Positions 58,858 to 64,000 of a stretch of DNA of 64,000 nt are shown here, piece by piece (within the stretch, counting starts at the first letter, position 1; every line of letters begins with the position of its first letter). A program made the position numbers and the translations under genes. The notes beneath the pieces are model-generated. The model searched no databases and was not told the DNA's origin. It saw only the letters and a program-made list of their open reading frames with translations. The stretch is taken from NCBI GenBank assembly GCA_039815055.1, contig JBCCAA010000006.1:8789-72788 (forward strand), written 5' to 3'. The DNA comes from UBA5336 sp039815055 (GTDB taxonomy: Bacteria > Pseudomonadota > Alphaproteobacteria > Caulobacterales > Hyphomonadaceae).

Positions 58858-59882
58858 TGCAGGTTTCTGGGCGAACCGGTCAGTCGTTTCTTGATAAACC
58901 AGATCCATCTGCCTGGGCCGTGTTGATCCATTCCAGCGATGAAGGAATCGCCGGGGATGCGGAAGCAGCCCTGCTGAAAAGTTGGGAGAAGACCGGACCG
59001 ATTGAGCGTCTTCGCCTTGCAGAAGACGAGATTGCCCGCGACGCAACGGTATTATTTGACCGATTAGAGGCACAATCTCTATTGGGGGACCAGGCGGTTT
59101 TGCGCCTCAGACTCAGTAATGAAAAACTATCAGCACTGCTTTCTGAAGCGGTCTTACTGGAAGAAAAGTCGCCAGGCCGGTTCGGCGCGAAACTTGTTTT
59201 GACGGCAGGGTCGCTGAAAAAGACGTCGAAACTACGCAAGACCTTTGAATCAGCGGAACGTGCCTGGGCCATTCACATGTTCGAGGATGATGTTTCGGAC
59301 ATTAGAACGATCATTACGGGAATCCTGTCCGAGCAGAATCACTCGATAAGCGAATCCGCGCTCGATCACCTGTCAGCGAACCTGCCCGGTCACCGCCGTC
59401 TTGCCCGCCAGGAAGTCGAGAAGCTCGCGCTTTACGCCTACGATCTCAACCGACCCATCACGCTTGAAGATGTCGAGGCGTTATCGACTTCAGACATTGA
59501 TCACGCCCTGTCAGCTATGGTTTCTGCGGCGTTTACAGGTGATTCCGGCGGCGCTGTACGCGAGTTGGACAAACTCGAAGCCGCTAGTCAGTCCCCGATT
59601 ACACTATTACGCGGCCTTCAACGCAAAGCCGTGCAATTGCTTGATGCCCATGGACAGGGCACTCAAGATGCGCGCGACGCGGGCAGACTACGCCCTCCGG
59701 TCTGGTCGAGCGAGTGGGCGAGCTTCAAATCAATGATGCAGGCCTGGCCCCCGGGGCACCTGGTGCGATTGGTTGCCCGGATTGAAGACTGCGAGGCCCA
59801 GGCCAAAACATCGTCGCAGTCTGCCGGCGCCGTTGTTCGTAATCTTGTGACTGGGATGCTGCGGTACGCAGATCGCGCTTAG
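58857..59882 (+). CDS. holA: DNA polymerase III delta subunit
   Basis: HolA opens the sliding clamp in the replisome clamp loader. The 341-residue protein has the delta-type N-terminal ATPase-like domain (AWAVLIHSSDEGIAGDAEAALL), the central GHRRLARQEVEKLALY segment, and the C-terminal collar domain. Overlaps lptE by 1 base. leuS-lptE-holA is the usual alphaproteobacterial order. The gene converges with parB. Confidence 0.92.
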   Translation: MQVSGRTGQSFLDKPDPSAWAVLIHSSDEGIAGDAEAALLKSWEKTGPIERLRLAEDEIARDATVLFDRLEAQSLLGDQAVLRLRLSNEKLSALLSEAVLLEEKSPGRFGAKLVLTAGSLKKTSKLRKTFESAERAWAIHMFEDDVSDIRTIITGILSEQNHSISESALDHLSANLPGHRRLARQEVEKLALYAYDLNRPITLEDVEALSTSDIDHALSAMVSAAFTGDSGGAVRELDKLEAASQSPITLLRGLQRKAVQLLDAHGQGTQDARDAGRLRPPVWSSEWASFKSMMQAWPPGHLVRLVARIEDCEAQAKTSSQSAGAVVRNLVTGMLRYADRA

Positions 59883-59891
59883 CCGTCAGTG

Positions 59892-60818
59892 TTACTTGCC
59901 ACGCTTGGCTGTCAGTTTTCGGCAGACATCATCGAGCTGTTCCAGATCGCGATATTTGATCCTGAGTTCACCGCCCTTTGGACCGTGTCGGATATCAACA
60001 ACCAGACCAAGTGTGCGTGCAAGGTCTGCTTCCAGTGCCTGGGTATCCACATCCTTGTCTGATGCGGCCTCGGCCACAGCACGGCGAACCTCGTCGGTTT
60101 CCTCATCAGATTTCCGAGCCAGCGCCTCCGCTTCCCGGACGCTTAACTTTTTGGAAATGATCGTTTCTGCGAGTTCTTCCGGCGATTTCGCGCTCAACAC
60201 GGCCCGAGCATGCCCAGATGTGAGCTTTCCCTCACGTACATATTCACGCACCGATTCTGGCAAATTGAGTAGCCGCAAGGTGTTAGCGATGTGCACACGG
60301 CTTTTGCCTACGCTCTCAGCCAAAGCTTCCTGGGTCCGGCCAAACCGCTTGCGCAAAGCCTCGTAGGCTTCGGCCTCTTCCATTGGGTTTAGATCTGTAC
60401 GCTGAACATTTTCGATGATGCCGAGCTCTAGAAGCTCCAACTCATCAGCGTCACGGACAACCGCGGGAATTGTCGTGAGTCCGGCCCGCTTCGACGCCCG
60501 CCAACGGCGCTCGCCCGCAACGATCTGGTATTTGCCGGTTGTCTTTGGGTCTGGCCTAAGAAGGATCGGTTGCAGAACGCCGCGCTGGCGAATCGATTCG
60601 GCGAGCTCATCCAAGGCTACCGGGTCAAACACCTGCCGGGGCTGTGACGGGTTCGCTCGAATATCAGCTATCGCGATATCTCTTGTTGATGACGCAGGCG
60701 CTGCGTCTCCGGCGCTGTGTTGTGGCTCGGCCGGCTCAATCGCTTCGACCTCTCCGATGAGAGACGATAATCCGCGACCCAAGCGACTGGGTTTCTGTTT
60801 CCCGGCATCAGACATCAT
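59892..60818 (-). CDS. parB: Chromosome partitioning protein ParB
   Basis: ParB binds parS, spreads as a CTP-dependent clamp, and recruits ParA and SMC. The 308-residue protein has the N-terminal CTPase motif GERRWRASKRAGL, ENVQRTDLNPMEEAEAY, the HTH TQEALAESVGKSRVHIANTLRLL, and a C-terminal dimerisation domain ending LEQLDDVCRKL. The start overlaps the parA stop. Two parS sites lie upstream within rsmG and mnmG. Confidence 0.97.
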   Translation of the reverse strand: MMSDAGKQKPSRLGRGLSSLIGEVEAIEPAEPQHSAGDAAPASSTRDIAIADIRANPSQPRQVFDPVALDELAESIRQRGVLQPILLRPDPKTTGKYQIVAGERRWRASKRAGLTTIPAVVRDADELELLELGIIENVQRTDLNPMEEAEAYEALRKRFGRTQEALAESVGKSRVHIANTLRLLNLPESVREYVREGKLTSGHARAVLSAKSPEELAETIISKKLSVREAEALARKSDEETDEVRRAVAEAASDKDVDTQALEADLARTLGLVVDIRHGPKGGELRIKYRDLEQLDDVCRKLTAKRGK

Positions 60819-61627
60819 CAGGCCGCCGCGAGCGCCTTCTCGCGCTGAAGCACTTCAGAGGCCAGGCGAATATAGGCCTCACTCCCCGGACAACGATAAT
60901 CATAGAGCAAGGCTGGCTTTCCAAAGCTTGGCGCTTCTGACAGCCTTACATTGCGTGGGATGACCGTATTGTAGACCTTGTTGCCAAAGAAGGCGCGCAC
61001 CTCATCGGCCACCTGGTCCGACAAATTGTTGCGGCGATCATACATGGTCAACACCACGCCCTGAATCTCCAGATCCGGATTGAGGCCAGACCGAACAATC
61101 TCGACCGTCCGCAAAAGCTGACTCAAACCCTCAAGCGCAAGGAACTCACACTGCAGCGGCACAAGAAGCGCGTTCGCGGCGGTCATCGCATTGATTGTCA
61201 GCGCCGATAGTGATGGCGGGCAGTCAATCAGAATGAAGTCATACCCGTCTTCGCCGCGGGCAGCCTGACGTGCCACAAAGTTGCGAACCGCCTCACGAAG
61301 CCGATAAGACCGGCGCGGATCATTGGCCAGAGCCGTCTCAACGCCCGACAAATTTTCGTCACCGGTGACCATATCGAGACGCGGCACCAGTGTCGGCATC
61401 AGAGCATCTTCCAGCGGAACGCCATCCACAATCAAATCGAAGCTGGTCAATCGGCGTTCAGCCCGCGCAATACCCAGCCCGGTGGAGGCATTCCCCTGGG
61501 CATCGAAATCGATGACAAGCACCTTTCGCCCAACAGCGGCCAAGGCAGTACCCAGATTGATCGACGTTGTGGTCTTACCGACGCCGCCCTTTTGGTTAGC
61601 GATCGCCAGAATACGTGTCGTGGTCAT
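60818..61627 (-). CDS. parA: Chromosome partitioning ATPase ParA
   Basis: ParA is the Walker-type ATPase that moves ParB-parS complexes. From the ATG at 61627 the protein is 269 residues, with the deviant Walker A KGGVGKTT (13-20), the VIDFDAQGN and LIDCPPSL motifs. An upstream frame to 61690 is not supported. The ATG overlaps the end of rsmG by 32 bp. Confidence 0.97.
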   Translation of the reverse strand: MTTTRILAIANQKGGVGKTTTSINLGTALAAVGRKVLVIDFDAQGNASTGLGIARAERRLTSFDLIVDGVPLEDALMPTLVPRLDMVTGDENLSGVETALANDPRRSYRLREAVRNFVARQAARGEDGYDFILIDCPPSLSALTINAMTAANALLVPLQCEFLALEGLSQLLRTVEIVRSGLNPDLEIQGVVLTMYDRRNNLSDQVADEVRAFFGNKVYNTVIPRNVRLSEAPSFGKPALLYDYRCPGSEAYIRLASEVLQREKALAAA

Positions 61628-62261
61628 GGTTGCCCCGAACCTCCGATAGTTTGAGGATGCGCGCCGCAGGAGATGTACGACTCGCTTCAACCTCTGCGGC
61701 GAAAGTCCACTGTTCGCGCGCTGCCGTCAATTCCTCTTGCCACTTTTGGCCCTTCGGAAAAACACCAATTGCCCCGTTTTCAAGCCAGGGTGACGCCAAA
61801 TTCAACAGTTTTGGAAGCGGCGCGAGTGCACGAGCTGTCACCGCATCGGCCGGGTGAGCGCCCTGGTCGACCGTTTCGATGCGCGATTGCAGGACGGTTG
61901 CGGGCAGATCTGCGGCCTCTACCGCCGCCTGAAGGAACTGACATTTCTTGCCGACACTCTCAATCAGCGTCACGTCTTCAACGCCGGGCAGGGCCGCAGC
62001 AATGATCAGGCCTGGAAACCCCGCACCGGATCCAAGGTCGACAATGCGTTTGGCAGGGCCCAGAAAACCACAAAGCTGAAGGCTATCGGCCATGTGACGC
62101 GGCCACAGAACACCGAGCTCCCGGGGCCCCACAAGATTATGAATCTCAACCCACTCCCGCAATAGCGCTTCGATCACATCCAACCGCTGGAGTGTTTCAC
62201 GTGAAACATCGAAGGCGCGGACAACGGTATCGCGATCCTCCAGGTCAGGTGTTTCCATCAT
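61596..62261 (-). CDS. rsmG: 16S rRNA (guanine527-N7)-methyltransferase RsmG
   Basis: RsmG methylates G527 of 16S rRNA using SAM. The 221-residue protein has ALLREWVEIHNLVGPREL, the SAM-binding DLGSGAGFPGL, ESVGKKCQFL and VTARALAPLPKLLNLASPW. A parS site is embedded near its start. The ATG overlaps mnmG by 4 bp and its end overlaps parA. This is the classic gidB position. Confidence 0.96.
   Translation of the reverse strand: MMETPDLEDRDTVVRAFDVSRETLQRLDVIEALLREWVEIHNLVGPRELGVLWPRHMADSLQLCGFLGPAKRIVDLGSGAGFPGLIIAAALPGVEDVTLIESVGKKCQFLQAAVEAADLPATVLQSRIETVDQGAHPADAVTARALAPLPKLLNLASPWLENGAIGVFPKGQKWQEELTAAREQWTFAAEVEASRTSPAARILKLSEVRGNHDHDTYSGDR
62193..62208. other. parS centromere site in rsmG
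   Basis: TGTTTCACGTGAAACA, a perfect 16-bp palindrome identical to the widely conserved parS consensus, overlapping codons 18-23 of rsmG. ParB binds this site. It is one of two, 537 bp apart. Confidence 0.95.
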
Positions 62262-64000
62262 GCTTGACGGGCTTTTCGTTTGGCAGACTGGCGAATATGG
62301 CCAAGCAGCGCGGTGATCGCACCAGGAGTCATACCCTCAATCCGCGAAGCCTGGCCGATTGTTTCGGGTTGCGCGGCCTCCAGTTTCGTCCGCGCTTCGT
62401 TTGAAAGGCCGCCGACCGCGGAATAATCCAAACCCCCGGGAATACGCAGCGACTCATCTCGCCGCATCGCCTCGACCTCTACGGCTTGTCGCGCCACATA
62501 AGCAGCATATTGGGCGTCGATCGAGACTTGTCTCGCAATGTCTTCGGGCCACTCCGTCAAATCAGGAAACGCGTCACGGATGTCCCCCATGTCGATATCG
62601 GGATACGCCAAATAGTCGAGCGCCGAACGACGTCGGCCGTCCTGGTTGACGTTCCACCCGCGTTCGGCGGCCTGTTTGGGGGTGAGCGACGATGCGGAAA
62701 GCTGGCTATTGGCGCGCTCAAGAGCAGATTGTTTCACGTGAAACATTTTGCTGCGCGATCCGCCCACCAAACCAATATCAATCCCTATTGGGGTAAGCCG
62801 CTGATCTGCATTGTCAGACCTAAGCGCCAGTCGATACTCGGCGCGTGACGTAAACATGCGGTAGGGCTCGGTCACACCGCGCGTGACCAGATCATCGATC
62901 ATGACACCCAAATACGCGTCTGCACGGTCAAATGTGACCGGCGACAACCCCTGAGCCGCACGCGCTGCGTTCATACCCGCGATCAAACCCTGGCCAGCCG
63001 CCTCTTCATATCCGGTTGTTCCGTTGATCTGGCCCGCGAGATAAAGCCCGGCCACGCCTTTGACCTCCAGTGTTCTCGACAGTGCGCGAGGGTCAACATA
63101 GTCGTACTCTATGGCATAACCATACTCTTTGATCACCACCGCCTCGAGGCCCGGGATGGTGCGGACAAAAGCATCCTGCACATCGGCGGGAAGAGATGTA
63201 GATATGCCATTCGGATAGACGGTGTCGTCCTCCAGCCCCTCAGGTTCCAGGAAGATCTGGTGGCGGGATTTGTCCGCAAACCTATGTATCTTGTCCTCAA
63301 TCGATGGGCAATAGCGCGGGCCGCGTCCGGCAATTGCGCCAGAGTAGACCGCCGATCGCCCGATATTCTCTGCAATTAGGGCGTGGGTATATCCGTTCGT
63401 GAAAGTAATACCGCACGCAATCTGTGGCACCGTGATTTCCGGGGTCAGGAACGAGAATGGGATTGGTTCATCATCGGCGGGTTGCATCTCGCATGCGGAC
63501 CAGTCAATGGACGAACCATCAAGCCGCGCCGGTGTCCCGGTTTTCAACCGACCCATGGGCAAATCCAGACGATACAAACGATCTGCGAGCATTATGGCTG
63601 GTGCTTCGCCGACCCGCCCCGCCGGGATACGATCCTCGCCTCGATGAATAACGCCCTTCAGGAAGGTGCCTGTTGTAATCACAACAGCGCGCGACGAGTA
63701 CGATGTTCCGCTCACACCCGCGACGCCATCGATAGTGCCGTCCACCCCTATGAGAACATCTTCGACGCCATCGGCAATCAGATGCAGATTATCCGTATTC
63801 GCCAATTCCAGTTGCATAGCTTTGCGATACAGCGCCCGGTCGATCTGTGCCCGAGGCCCCCAGACCGCTGGTCCTTTGGACCGGTTGAGCATTCGAAACT
63901 GGATACCGGATTGATCGGCCACTCGCGCCATTATGCCATCCAGGGCGTCGATTTCCCGAACCAGATGACCTTTGCCCAAACCACCAATCGCGGGGTTGCA
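62258..64000 (-). CDS. mnmG: tRNA uridine-5-carboxymethylaminomethyl modification enzyme MnmG, N-terminus off window
   Basis: MnmG with MnmE modifies the wobble uridine of several tRNAs, using FAD. The visible 580 residues begin CNPAIGGLGKGHLVREID, with the FAD-binding start missing beyond the window, then TGTFLKGVIHRGED, LKTGTPARLDGSS, RYCPSIEDKIHRF and the C-terminal domain ending MTPGAITALLGHIRQ. A parS site lies within the coding sequence. It is the gidA-gidB pair. Confidence 0.96.
   Translation of the reverse strand, partial: CNPAIGGLGKGHLVREIDALDGIMARVADQSGIQFRMLNRSKGPAVWGPRAQIDRALYRKAMQLELANTDNLHLIADGVEDVLIGVDGTIDGVAGVSGTSYSSRAVVITTGTFLKGVIHRGEDRIPAGRVGEAPAIMLADRLYRLDLPMGRLKTGTPARLDGSSIDWSACEMQPADDEPIPFSFLTPEITVPQIACGITFTNGYTHALIAENIGRSAVYSGAIAGRGPRYCPSIEDKIHRFADKSRHQIFLEPEGLEDDTVYPNGISTSLPADVQDAFVRTIPGLEAVVIKEYGYAIEYDYVDPRALSRTLEVKGVAGLYLAGQINGTTGYEEAAGQGLIAGMNAARAAQGLSPVTFDRADAYLGVMIDDLVTRGVTEPYRMFTSRAEYRLALRSDNADQRLTPIGIDIGLVGGSRSKMFHVKQSALERANSQLSASSLTPKQAAERGWNVNQDGRRRSALDYLAYPDIDMGDIRDAFPDLTEWPEDIARQVSIDAQYAAYVARQAVEVEAMRRDESLRIPGGLDYSAVGGLSNEARTKLEAAQPETIGQASRIEGMTPGAITALLGHIRQSAKRKARQA
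62730..62745. other. parS centromere site in mnmG
   Basis: TGTTTCACGTGAAACA, a second perfect 16-bp palindrome, within the mnmG reading frame (codons reading MFHVKQ). With the site in rsmG it makes a compact parS pair directly upstream of parAB. Confidence 0.95.

Noticed and set aside
1..64000. tRNA, rRNA, CRISPR array, prophage or insertion sequence
   Set aside because: I saw no cloverleaf-like block, no direct repeats of CRISPR type and no transposase or integrase other than the housekeeping XerC. A tRNAscan or repeat search could still find small features missed by eye.

Overview
The window looks like chromosomal DNA of a Caulobacter-like alphaproteobacterium (Caulobacterales, Maricaulales or Hyphomonadales type). 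I infer this from gene order and protein families, not from a search. The evidence is the mnmG-rsmG-parA-parB block with two perfect parS palindromes, the lptE-holA-leuS-DUF3576 block beside a CenR-type regulator and an NtrZ-type periplasmic protein, a perfect CtrA-type box (TTAA-N7-TTAA), a DUF3035/BamF-like lipoprotein, and the hrcA-grpE-trpF-trpB-trpA-accD-folC order. Coding density is very high, no gap exceeds 300 bp, and I saw no rRNA, tRNA, CRISPR array, prophage or insertion sequence. In Caulobacter the parAB/parS region lies near the replication origin, so the right end is probably origin-proximal.

Layout. 1-12.4 kb (minus strand): hrcA, grpE, trpF, a large secreted repeat protein, trpB, a SatD-like cyclase-fold/HTH gene overlapping a small membrane gene, trpA, accD, folC, an Ada-like methyltransferase, a membrane protein and the start of gloA. 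The usual trpF-trpB-trpA run is interrupted twice. 12.5-15.2 kb (plus): three Tad-type pseudopilin/vWA genes. 15.3-21.4 kb: an aldehyde dehydrogenase, then hisF-hisE, rlmH, rsfS, nadD and proA. 21.5-29.5 kb: xerC, xth, pth, rplY, DUF393, a flavin-oxidase-like protein, a LolA-like protein, hemW-rdgB, and a DUF2975/XRE pair. 29.5-35.3 kb: a secreted nuclease, DUF1232, an SDR, a peptidoglycan-binding protein, bioB, a membrane TIR protein and ychF.

35.3-48 kb: a large lipoprotein, an M16 peptidase pair (one active, one degenerate) followed upstream by a BamF-like lipoprotein and lspA, propionyl/acyl-CoA carboxylase alpha, an internally duplicated protein, HNH and DNA-glycosylase genes, DUF2125, an acyltransferase and a DUF218 protein. 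48-55.4 kb: ftsE-ftsX, a zinc-ribbon/DUF3426 protein, a phosphoribosyltransferase, CenR-like regulator, YggS, ThiE-like, NtrZ-like and a porin. 55.4-64 kb: DUF3576, leuS, lptE and holA (plus), then parB, parA, rsmG and mnmG (minus, running off the end).

Themes: envelope biogenesis (lspA, BamF-like, lptE, LolA-like, ftsEX, porin), chromosome segregation (parABS, xerC), amino acid and cofactor synthesis (trp, his, pro, biotin, folate, NAD), and translation quality control (pth, rsfS, rlmH, leuS). The most unusual locus is the SatD-like/membrane-protein pair at 4.9-6.1 kb. It has its own AT-rich promoter bracketed by repeated GGTTGAT-type heptamers and sits inside the trp operon. The second is a TIR-transmembrane protein whose expected catalytic glutamate position is alanine.
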